A stretch of DNA of 64,000 nt, taken from NCBI GenBank assembly GCA_018268915.1, contig JAFDVQ010000017.1, forward strand, positions 62,001 through 126,000, read 5' to 3'. This stretch comes from Acidobacteriota bacterium. GTDB lineage: Bacteria > Acidobacteriota > Terriglobia > Terriglobales > Acidobacteriaceae. This document shows positions 1-11,060 of the stretch, one piece after another; positions within the stretch are counted from its first letter, which is position 1; each line of letters starts with the position of its first letter. The notes beneath the pieces were generated by a model, which was given only the letters and a program-made list of their open reading frames with translations, was not told where the DNA came from and did not search any database. The position numbers were made by a program, and so were the translations under genes.

Positions 1-545
1 CGGAGTTGAGCGACCTCCTGGGGTGAGCAGACGAAACCTCGAATGCCTGCTTCCATCCCCATCTTCGCGAGAAGCTCGACCTGCGAGGAAGGAAGACGGC
101 CAACTCCAGTGGCATGAAGCTGTCCCGCGTCCATGCTGGTGAGGACGGTGACCGCGAGCAGCTCAGGCGGATTGCTAAGTCCTGTGATTTCGTTTTTCGC
201 AGCGGAGAGCATGGCTGGCCCGCCGCTGGCGTGAAGCGTCAGCATACGGGCGCCGAGCTTGGCGGCAGATCGAACAGCGCCGGCCACGGTATTGGGGATG
301 TCGTGCAGCTTGAGATCGAGGAAGACATTCTTGCCTGAGCCGGCGATCTTCTCGACGATCGCGGGGCCTGCTGCAACATAAAGCTCAAGCCCAACTTTGA
401 ACCAGGTGCATGTGTCGTCGAGCTGTTGGACGAGACGAACAGCTGCCTCTGCATCCGGAACGTCGAGCGCGACGATGAGTCGCTCGCGCGCGAGAGCGAG
501 TGAATCAGTTCCTGCCCCGGGAGAATCAGTCGACTGGATTGCCAT
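1..545 (-). CDS. pyrF: Orotidine 5'-phosphate decarboxylase, 5' part
   Basis: Final step of UMP synthesis: decarboxylation of OMP in the cytoplasm. The gene runs off the left edge, so about 181 codons are visible. I read an N-terminal strand RLIVALDVPD, then TWFKVGLELY, and the catalytic signature FLDLKLHDIPNTV, in which the Asp-x-Lys-x-x-Asp residues of the active site are intact. The strand LLAVTVLTSM further on also fits the TIM-barrel family. The ATG ending at 545 is the first Met before the conserved barrel and leaves a short extension of about 20 residues. The gene is on the same strand as dnaE2 but separated from it by a strong hairpin, so it is probably a separate transcript. Confidence 0.95.
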   Translation of the reverse strand, partial: MAIQSTDSPGAGTDSLALARERLIVALDVPDAEAAVRLVQQLDDTCTWFKVGLELYVAAGPAIVEKIAGSGKNVFLDLKLHDIPNTVAGAVRSAAKLGARMLTLHASGGPAMLSAAKNEITGLSNPPELLAVTVLTSMDAGQLHATGVGRLPSSQVELLAKMGMEAGIRGFVCSPQEVAQL

Positions 546-617
546 AGATTTATCGTACCGCGAGAAGCAAGAATTGACAGGTCAGTGTCGGCATTCGTAC
601 CGACCCACGGTCTGTGC

Positions 618-654
618 CCCATTCATCGCACAGCCTCACCGTGCGATGAGTGGG
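618..654. terminator. Strong hairpin between dnaE2 and pyrF
   Basis: A 14-bp stem (618-631 with 641-654, one T.G pair) closes a 9-nt loop. Its core is TCATCGCAC / GTGCGATGA. It sits just after the dnaE2 stop on the minus strand, but no T-run follows, so it may end the imu transcript or protect its 3' end rather than being a classic intrinsic terminator. Confidence 0.5.
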
Positions 655-708
655 CGTCCACAAGGCCGGGCGTCCCATCTCACCTTCGTTCCGAGATTTA
701 GGACACAC

Positions 709-3961
<3,253 letters not shown>

Positions 3962-3969
<8 letters not shown>

Positions 3970-5464
3970 AATACGCATCCAGCAGCCACTTGTTATTGAG
4001 GTGATCATGGACCAGCAGGCACGAAATTGATTCGCCAATACTCGTGGTTGCCATGACGTCCCATTCTTCAAGGTCCCAACGATCGACGTCCCACCAGGAG
4101 CCGCTGGATTGCCAGGGGCCATAGGCTACGGAGACTTCATAGCGGGACGGTCCGTCGCGAAATACTCTCGGTTTACCGGAGTCGATACGCATTGCGAGAG
4201 CGTGTGGCGGGCGGATACGGCGAAGCGACGTGCGTGGCGCGGCAATCTGTTGAGATTGGCGTGGTTGATTGATGACGGAGAAGTCCTGCATTTGAAAACT
4301 TCCGGGGCAATGCGAGTCGAGCAGAGCAGGGGAGCCAACGCGATCCGAGCCAACCATGGCCTTGAGTCGCGCGAGCGTAACGTCAAGGCGCGATGGCTCA
4401 GGCGTTTGAGGAGCGAAGAGTCCGAGCTGGATTTTCGACTGGCGCCCTGCATCGGCGGTCAGGGTAAGCGAGATGACGGCTGCCTGCGGAGGATGAGCGG
4501 CCAGTTCCAGTTGGAGAAGCTTTAGAAGAAACTTGCGATCTTCAGACGGGATTGCCGGCTGTATCAGGCGTTTGTAGATGAGCGATCGCTCAAGCGACAT
4601 CTCGATATGTATAGAGGCGAGCGACAGCGCGCGGCAGGAGGCTCGAGCGACAAGATTGCCAATCATGTTTGCGCCAATGAACAGCAGAGCATCGATCTGT
4701 TCAATGTGCGTTTCAAACTCGATATGCTCTTTAAGCTCAAACTTTTCTTCCAGTGGCTGGAATGTGTGATCGGCATCGCCACGTGCGAGTGCAAGCCATT
4801 GATGTGCATGCTGGCCGAAGCGCGGAATCATTTCTCCCTCAGGAAGTGCTGCGAGTTCGCCGAGAGTACCGATGCCCCAGAGCGCAAATGTTTCGTAGTA
4901 GTCGACATCTAGATGGAGAGCACTGATTGGGACAGATGCAAGCGCAGCCGATTCCCGATCGATGGGAATTACTGAGATGCCTCGTGAGAATTCGCATTTG
5001 ATTCGCGCAGTATGAAAGTTGCTGCTGATAGAGATGGATGCTCGGAAGCCAGTGGCAGAGATGGTGTCACGCAGGCGTTGCGCGAATCGCTCGGATGGTC
5101 CAAAGAGGCGCTCCGAACCAGCGATGTCGAGTACGAATGAGCAGGCATTGACTGCGAAAGTTTCTTCAATGCGAGGAGAGAATTGAGAGAGAGCTTCGAG
5201 GAGAACACTTCGCGCGGCAGCTTCCGTTTCTCTGGCGCGAGCCAGGATGTGGATGTTGCCGAGCTCTTCGATCTCGAGACGCGTCATACCAGCTACAACC
5301 CCACGCTTTCTGGCGTGCGTATTGAAAGCGCAAACGGATTCCTGAGGCGACGATCCATCAAGAATGACAACAGGACCGGCTTGCAGATCGGGCCGGAGAC
5401 GCAAAATGGCCTGGGCAGGGAATTCTGCTACATGCACTGCAGCGTAGAGTGGGGCTGGATTCAT
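3962..5464 (-). CDS. imuB: ImuB, inactive Y-family polymerase-like adaptor
   Basis: About 500 aa. ImuB proteins resemble Y-family polymerases but lack catalytic residues and link DnaE2 to the beta clamp. Here the N-terminal strand reads LYAAVHVAEF instead of the VDxD of active enzymes, and the palm segment reads FVLDIAGSERLFG without the SxDE catalytic pair. A clamp-binding motif QLGLF is at residues 346-350, where ImuB proteins usually have it. The start overlaps the imuA stop (ATGA at 5461-5464) and the stop overlaps the dnaE2 start, so the three genes are translationally coupled. The C-terminal Trp-rich segment (SGSWWDVDRWDLEEWDV) is also typical. Confidence 0.93.
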
Positions 5465-6246
5465 GCGCGTTTCTCAGCCTCCCATGCGGTTTGTGCTGTC
5501 CATGTGGATGTAGGCGGTTTGCGGTCAATTGACGTAATGGGAGAGAAGCGTTCGCGCTTGCGCTGCACTCGGTAACAGAAATCTCCGATAACTGTGCCGT
5601 ATACAGAATTGACGGCAGCTGGACTGCACTCAACAACCACAGCTGCGCTGGACTGAGCATATGGAGCTTTCCCCAGCACGACCAGACTGCAGCGGGTGCG
5701 ATCTGCCGCCTGACGATAACGGAACCAGGTTGCAAGTGGAATGCGACGGCCGTGTTCGATCGCCTCATCCGCGAGGTCGAGAACGATGGCAGAAAAGCCT
5801 CCAGACTGCAAAAGGAGATCGGTTGCGCGAAGTGCCTGGTCGAGGCGTGTCCAGCTCTGCGCGATTCTAGTGCCGTTAGGTTGCGATCTATCAGGTTTCG
5901 CCCTCTCATTGCAGCGGACCCACAGCAAGTGATTAAGGGCGACTCCGGTAGATGCCGCAGATTCAGGATCGAGAGAATCTCTAGCATCGATCCATGCGCA
6001 GACTGAGCCTTCATGAGTGCGCTGTGCGAGTGCGGATAGAGCGATGCTTGTGCGCCCGGATGAGGCGGGACCGGTGAGTTCCGTTATAGCTCCGACTGGT
6101 ATGCCGCCGTTAAGAAGCTCGTCGATTCGATCGATGCCCGTAGGAAAGACATCGCGAATAGTCTTGGGTGAGGGAGTGAGAGCAGAGGGATAGCGATGCT
6201 GAAAAGCAGTCTCGATCTGTTGGCGAAGGGTGGCAGAGGAAGGCAT
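5461..6246 (-). CDS. imuA: ImuA, RecA-like accessory protein of the mutasome
   Basis: 261 aa, first gene of the imuA-imuB-dnaE2 operon. It has a RecA/SulA-like core beginning FPTGIDRIDELLNGGIPVG (34-52), followed by a P-loop GPASSGRT (59-66). The P-loop lysine is replaced by Arg. Family knowledge says ImuA is needed for damage-induced mutagenesis in organisms with this cassette. No SD is visible before the ATG. No lexA lies next to it within this window, unlike some lexA-imuA-imuB-dnaE2 arrangements. The 173-bp upstream region contains repeated TTCGCC elements that could be its damage-response operator. Confidence 0.88.
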   Translation of the reverse strand: MPSSATLRQQIETAFQHRYPSALTPSPKTIRDVFPTGIDRIDELLNGGIPVGAITELTGPASSGRTSIALSALAQRTHEGSVCAWIDARDSLDPESAASTGVALNHLLWVRCNERAKPDRSQPNGTRIAQSWTRLDQALRATDLLLQSGGFSAIVLDLADEAIEHGRRIPLATWFRYRQAADRTRCSLVVLGKAPYAQSSAAVVVECSPAAVNSVYGTVIGDFCYRVQRKRERFSPITSIDRKPPTSTWTAQTAWEAEKRA

Positions 6247-6260
6247 GGCGGGCAGGCGAT

Positions 6261-6291
6261 ATTCGCCTTTTGTTCGCCTATAGATTCGTTC
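6261..6291. promoter_or_regulatory. Repeated TTCG elements upstream of imuA
   Basis: TTCGCC occurs at 6262 and 6273 and TTCGTT at 6285, that is at 11- and 12-bp spacing, 16-45 bp upstream of the imuA start. The first pair reads ATTC-N7-GTTC, one base from the GTTC-N7-GTTC operator known for LexA of Alphaproteobacteria. Whether the LexA of this organism uses such a site is not known from the sequence. Confidence 0.3.
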
Positions 6292-6419
6292 AAATCAAGC
6301 AAGGTTGTCAATCAAGAATCTGTGGAAAGTACAACTGGACGACAGCGCAAATTATTGCGGTCTAATCACTTTAGATTCATATAAATGTCGATTGATATCT
6401 AATCAGAATTCTCAATAAA

Positions 6420-7772
6420 TCAATGTGGTTCTAAATGAGCAGTAAAGTGCCGCAGAAATGGCGCTTCATAGGTCAAGCGCATACCTTTGATGGATTCGCG
6501 CTTCCGATAGACCTCAAGAATTACTTCAACCAGATAATCAACGTGGCTCTGCGTATAAACACGCCTCGGCATGGCAAGACGGACCAGGTCCATCTGTGCA
6601 GCGCCGGCAAACATGAGTGTCCCGATCTCGACGGAGCGGATGCCACCCTCCAGATAAAGTTCGGCAGCTAGAGCTACGCCAGGGAACTGCTCGGATGGAA
6701 TGTGCGGGAGGAAAGCGCGCGCGTCAATATATATCGCGTGTCCGCCCGGAGGCTGGACGATGGGAACTCCGCCAGCCGAGATGTGGTTGCCGAGGTAAGC
6801 AGTGGAGGCAATTCGGTAGCGGAGATAGTCCTCCTGCAGCGCTTCCTGGATGCCAATGGCGATGGCCTCAAGATCGCGTCCGGCAAGACCACCGTATGTT
6901 GGGTAGCCCTCGGTGAGGATCAGGAGATCTTTCTCCTGCTGCGCGAGAATGTCGTTGTTGGTGCATAGAAAGCCGCCGATATTCGCCATGCCGTCTTTCT
7001 TCGCTGACATGGTGCAGCCGTCGCCATAGCGGAACATCTCCTGCGCTATCTCTTTCGGAGTTTTGCCTTCATAGCCGGGCTCGCGAAGTTTGATGAACCA
7101 CGCATTCTCGGCAAAACGGCACGCGTCGAAGTAAAGCGGGATGTTGTGGCGCTTGCAAACTGCGCTGACCGCGCGCACGTTCTCCATCGAGACAGGCTGC
7201 CCGCCGCCGGAATTGTTTGTGACGGTGAGCATGACTAGCGGTACGCGCTCGCGTCCGACGCGTGCGATCAGTGCCTCGAGCGCGGCTACATCCATGTTGC
7301 CCTTGAATGGATAGCTGAGAGAGGGCTGTCGGCCTTCCGGAATCAGAAGATCGACAGCTTCAGCACCAACGAACTCAACATTGGCGCGTGTGGTGTCGAA
7401 GTGGGTGTTGTTGGGGACGACGTCGCCCTTTTTGCAGGCAACGCCGAAGAGAATGCGCTCGGCTGCGCGGCCCTGGTGGGTGGGAATGACGTGCGTGTAG
7501 CCGACGATGTCCTGCACCGAGCTGCGGAATCGATCGAAGCTACGGCTGCCCGCGTAGCTCTCATCGCCTTCCATCACAGCGGCCCACTGATGAGTGGACA
7601 TCGCACCGGTACCGGAGTCAGTGAGCAGGTCGATGAGCACGTCATCGGCGTGGAGAAGGAAGAGGTTGTAGTGCGCAGCTTTGAGCAGCTGTTCGCGCTG
7701 GGCGCGGGTCGTCCAGCGGATGGGCTCAACGCTCTTGATGCGGAAGGGCTCGATGATGGTTTTGACGGGCAT
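6420..7772 (-). CDS. tnaA: Tryptophanase (beta-eliminating PLP lyase)
   Basis: 450 aa, fold-type I beta-eliminating lyase that splits L-tryptophan to indole, pyruvate and ammonia. Family signatures run the whole length: EPFRIKSVEP (8-17), IDLLTDSGTGAMS (47-59), THQGR (98-102), and SAKKD (256-260) with the PLP-binding Lys at 259. Tyrosine phenol-lyase, the sister enzyme, has an Arg in the segment VRSMERG that binds the phenol; here the same segment is IRSVEIG (378-384), as in tryptophanase, so I favour tryptophanase. The ATG at 7772 has an AGAGAAAG SD and gives family length; an in-frame extension upstream is not homologous. It is transcribed divergently from the GMC dehydrogenase. Confidence 0.9.
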   Translation of the reverse strand: MPVKTIIEPFRIKSVEPIRWTTRAQREQLLKAAHYNLFLLHADDVLIDLLTDSGTGAMSTHQWAAVMEGDESYAGSRSFDRFRSSVQDIVGYTHVIPTHQGRAAERILFGVACKKGDVVPNNTHFDTTRANVEFVGAEAVDLLIPEGRQPSLSYPFKGNMDVAALEALIARVGRERVPLVMLTVTNNSGGGQPVSMENVRAVSAVCKRHNIPLYFDACRFAENAWFIKLREPGYEGKTPKEIAQEMFRYGDGCTMSAKKDGMANIGGFLCTNNDILAQQEKDLLILTEGYPTYGGLAGRDLEAIAIGIQEALQEDYLRYRIASTAYLGNHISAGGVPIVQPPGGHAIYIDARAFLPHIPSEQFPGVALAAELYLEGGIRSVEIGTLMFAGAAQMDLVRLAMPRRVYTQSHVDYLVEVILEVYRKRESIKGMRLTYEAPFLRHFTAHLEPH

Positions 7773-7944
7773 GCGCTTTCTCTGAAGGGATAAGGGTACA
7801 TCGTTCGCCTTGCCACCTGCTGTAATCGAGTCTCCGATACCGTAAACACCCTCGAATGACCTCCGCCCAAGGTGACAGTCGATACTGCGAGCAAGGTATA
7901 GTTGTGTCGATCGCTGACATCCCCTTTTCCTGGAGATTGACTTC

Positions 7945-9669
7945 ATGCTGCAAGTAGTACCGACTAAAAAGGTTTATGACGTCTGCATCGTTGGGTCGGG
8001 TGCGGGCGGAGGGACCGCTGCGAAAGTTCTGACCGAAGGCGGGCTGAATGTAGTGATGCTCGAGGCGGGCCCGCGGCTTGATCCTGACAAGGACTTCAAG
8101 GAACATATGTGGCCGTACCAACTGCCGCACCGTGGCGTTGGTGTGGGCGGGCGGCAGCGCGGGATCGGCGACGAGTTCATGGCGAAGAACGGTTTCTGGG
8201 AGATCGAGGGAGAGCCGTACACCGTCGCTCCGGGATCGGGCTTTCGCTGGTTCCGTTCGCGCATCGAGGGTGGGCGAACAAATCACTGGGGGCGGATTGC
8301 CCTGCGCTTCGGACCGGCGGACTTCAGATCCCACTCCACTGATGGAATGGGCGATGACTGGCCGATTAGCTATGAAGAACTGGCTCCTTACTACGACAAG
8401 GTGGAGTCGTACATCGGAGTATTCGGATCGAAGGAAAATGTGCCGAACGCGCCGGATGGAATTTTCCAGCCACCCCCGAAGCCGCGATGCACTGAAACGC
8501 TTGTGAAAAAGGCATGCGACCGGCTGCACATTACATGCATTCCATCGCGCATGGCGATTCTGACTAAGCCGCTGAATGGACGCGATGCGTGCCACTATTG
8601 CGCGCAGTGCGGACGCGGTTGCAGGACGGCGTCGAACTTCAGCTCGAGCCAGGTCATGATTCCTCCGGCTGCGGCGACGGGCCGGCTGACGATGATTGCC
8701 AATGCGATGGCTAGCGAGATCATTGTCGGCGCAAACGGAAAAGCTGAGGCTGTCTCCTATGTCGACAAGACCACAAAGACAGAGCAGCGAGTGTACGCGA
8801 AAGCCGTGGTGGTCGCGGCGAGCGCGTGCGAAAGTGCGCGGCTCCTGCTCAATTCGAAATCGCCAAGTTTTCCGAACGGGATCGCCAACGGCTCCGGCGT
8901 TGTGGGCCGGTATCTGACCGACTCAGTGGGTAGCGATCTGGTTGGTCACTTTCCGCAACTCGAAAAGATCCCCGCGCACAACCATGACGGCGTGGGCGGA
9001 ATGCACATGTACATGCCCTGGTGGCGATTCGGCCAGAAGAACGAATTTCTGCGTGGGTATCACATCGAGTTCGGCGGCGGGCGGAATATGCCGGGCGTGG
9101 GCGAGTTCGACTATGTCTGCGAAAGCGAAGAGGGTTATGGCGCCTCGCTTAAGCAGAAGTGCCGCAGCGCCTATGGGACGTTCATAGGCTTCAGCGGGCG
9201 AGGCGAAATGATTCCGAATGAGAACACCTTCTGCGAATTGGATCCCGAGGTGAAAGACAAGTGGGGGATTCCCGTGTTGCGGTTCCACTGGAAGTGGGGC
9301 GAGAACGAGATCAAGATGGCGGACGATATGCAGCAGACGTTCCGCCAGATCATTGAAGCGGCGGGAGGAACGGTCGCTGCCGGCGCGAGGCGGCATTCGA
9401 AACCAAGCGGGGACGTCCAGCAGCAGACGAGTTCCATCTCAGTGGGAGGCGCGATCATTCACGAACTCGGAACGGTGCGAATGGGTAACGATACGAAGAA
9501 GTCTGTGCTGAACGGCAACTGCCAGGCGCATGAGGTGAAGAATCTGTTCGTGGCGGACGCAGCGCCGTTCGTTTCGAATCCGGATAAAAATCCAACACTG
9601 ACCATCATGGCTCTGGCATGGAGAACGTCAGAGTATCTCCTGGGTCAAGCGAAGAAGATGGAGCTTTAG
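7945..9669 (+). CDS. GMC-family FAD-dependent dehydrogenase, large subunit
   Basis: 574 aa. An N-terminal Rossmann motif IVGSGAGGGTAAK (15-27) binds FAD. The active-site region near the C-terminus reads HELGTVRMGND, followed by LFVADAAPFVSNPDKNPTLT, the GMC C-terminal signature. A cysteine cluster CHYCAQCGRGC (216-226) resembles the iron-sulfur-type cluster in some sugar and gluconate 2-dehydrogenases. The next gene starts one base after this stop and encodes a gluconate 2-dehydrogenase subunit 3-like protein, so this is the catalytic subunit of a membrane or periplasmic sugar or sugar-acid dehydrogenase. It has no own signal peptide and probably rides on the Tat signal of its partner. The substrate cannot be told. 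Confidence 0.88.
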   Translation: MLQVVPTKKVYDVCIVGSGAGGGTAAKVLTEGGLNVVMLEAGPRLDPDKDFKEHMWPYQLPHRGVGVGGRQRGIGDEFMAKNGFWEIEGEPYTVAPGSGFRWFRSRIEGGRTNHWGRIALRFGPADFRSHSTDGMGDDWPISYEELAPYYDKVESYIGVFGSKENVPNAPDGIFQPPPKPRCTETLVKKACDRLHITCIPSRMAILTKPLNGRDACHYCAQCGRGCRTASNFSSSQVMIPPAAATGRLTMIANAMASEIIVGANGKAEAVSYVDKTTKTEQRVYAKAVVVAASACESARLLLNSKSPSFPNGIANGSGVVGRYLTDSVGSDLVGHFPQLEKIPAHNHDGVGGMHMYMPWWRFGQKNEFLRGYHIEFGGGRNMPGVGEFDYVCESEEGYGASLKQKCRSAYGTFIGFSGRGEMIPNENTFCELDPEVKDKWGIPVLRFHWKWGENEIKMADDMQQTFRQIIEAAGGTVAAGARRHSKPSGDVQQQTSSISVGGAIIHELGTVRMGNDTKKSVLNGNCQAHEVKNLFVADAAPFVSNPDKNPTLTIMALAWRTSEYLLGQAKKMEL

Positions 9670-10263
9670 ATGAGTGCTGATGCCGTAACACGCCGCGCGC
9701 TATTGAAATCGCTGACAATTGGAGCCGTAGCGGGGTCTGTAATGCGAGTGATTCCGCTTGAAGCGGCGGAGGCTGCACATCATATCGTCCAGACAGAGAA
9801 GACAAGCGCCGGTGCGTACACGCCGAAGTTCTTCGATGCGGGTGATTACAAAACGCTACAAGGGCTGTGCGACACGATCATTCCTGCCGATGCGGATTCG
9901 GGCGGAGCTATTGAGGCAGGAGCCCCGGAGTTCATAGATCTCCTTACGAGCGAGAACGAGGAGTATCAGGCAACATTGGGCGGCGGAGTGAAGTGGCTCG
10001 ACGGGACATGCCATACGCGTTATGAGAAGAGTTACGTGGACTGCTCGGCGGCTCAGCAGAAGGAAATCCTGGATCTCATTGCATTTCGCAAGAACGCTGA
10101 ATCGGATGAGTCTCTGACAAGCGCCGTGGACTTCTTCACACTGCTGCGGAGCATGACCGCGGATGGTTTCTTCACGAGCAAAATCGGGATCAAATACCTG
10201 GGCTACAAAGGAAACACATTTTTGACGCACTTTGATGGCTGTCCGGCGGTGGAAGGGGTCTGA
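9670..10263 (+). CDS. Gluconate 2-dehydrogenase subunit 3-like, Tat-exported
   Basis: 197 aa. The N-terminus has a twin-arginine signal (TRRALLKSLTIGAVAGSV), then a small helical domain with LCDTIIPADADSGGA, the usual start of the gluconate 2-dehydrogenase subunit 3 family. It begins immediately after the stop of the GMC gene, so the two form a complex and are co-translated. Family knowledge: the small subunit carries the flavoprotein across the membrane through Tat. The cytochrome c subunit found in three-subunit versions is not encoded downstream, so the electron acceptor is unknown. Confidence 0.85.
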   Translation: MSADAVTRRALLKSLTIGAVAGSVMRVIPLEAAEAAHHIVQTEKTSAGAYTPKFFDAGDYKTLQGLCDTIIPADADSGGAIEAGAPEFIDLLTSENEEYQATLGGGVKWLDGTCHTRYEKSYVDCSAAQQKEILDLIAFRKNAESDESLTSAVDFFTLLRSMTADGFFTSKIGIKYLGYKGNTFLTHFDGCPAVEGV

Positions 10264-10345
10264 GACTGCGACTTTCAGACAACAGGGTGGAGTTGACGTC
10301 CAGCGGAAGGATGTTTTCAGTATCAAAATCGAAAGTAGGGCCTAG

Positions 10346-10759
10346 ATGAATAATCGAGAGCAATCCGGAGCGGAATTGGATCGGCCGCCGAACACTTCGA
10401 ACCACGCCGAGCCGTGGATTCAAAATGCGATTGATACTGTGTCTCGCTGTGCATATCCCGGCTACGAATTCACCGTGCTGGTCGATGGACGCGGTGAAGT
10501 TTACCTGCAAGCGTGGTATCTGGAAGCCGACACCGTTGGCGGCGATGTCGAGAAGCAGTTCACGCGACGGTGGTTCCTCTCGCCGCATATGAACAACTCG
10601 GAGATAGTGCAGACCGCTTTCAAATGCATACTCACAAGCATGGAGCACCGGACTCGCGAGTGGTTCACATACAAAGCGCGCGCGATTTTTCAGCCACACT
10701 ACGACGTGGAGAAGCTTTGGGTGATCTGCGAAGAGCGAGCTATGAGAGAAAGAGCCTGA
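10346..10759 (+). CDS. Conserved hypothetical protein, 137 aa
   Basis: Unrecognised. A soluble protein with no signal peptide or membrane segment. It is rich in aromatic residues, with segments YPGYEFTVLVDGRGEVYLQA and TRRWFLSPHMNNSEIVQTAF that suggest a compact alpha/beta fold. The ATG follows the GMC operon by 82 bp, and a weak inverted repeat (GTCTGA / TCAGAC) separates them, so it may be its own transcript. No function is proposed. Confidence 0.7.
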   Translation: MNNREQSGAELDRPPNTSNHAEPWIQNAIDTVSRCAYPGYEFTVLVDGRGEVYLQAWYLEADTVGGDVEKQFTRRWFLSPHMNNSEIVQTAFKCILTSMEHRTREWFTYKARAIFQPHYDVEKLWVICEERAMRERA

Positions 10760-10776
10760 CCGGAAGGGAATCGCGT

Positions 10777-10868
<92 letters not shown>

Positions 10869-11060
10869 AAGGCTGGTTGTACTCCTTGAATCTATCACAT
10901 TGAGCTGATGTGGATTGGCGCGGAAAAACCACGCCTGCAGCTGCGCTCAAGAGCCCGTGAAGAGTGACTGAAATCGTTTACTTTTGAGAGCTGTGCGGTT
11001 TATATTTCCGCTTTGCTCGCGGCTGTCTCAATGAGCGGGCTCTGAAAGAAAGAGGAACGT

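Noticed and set aside
7726..8595. 289-aa minus-strand frame
   Set aside because: Overlaps the GMC gene start on the other strand, which has a clear FAD motif and SD; the frame has no recognisable fold.
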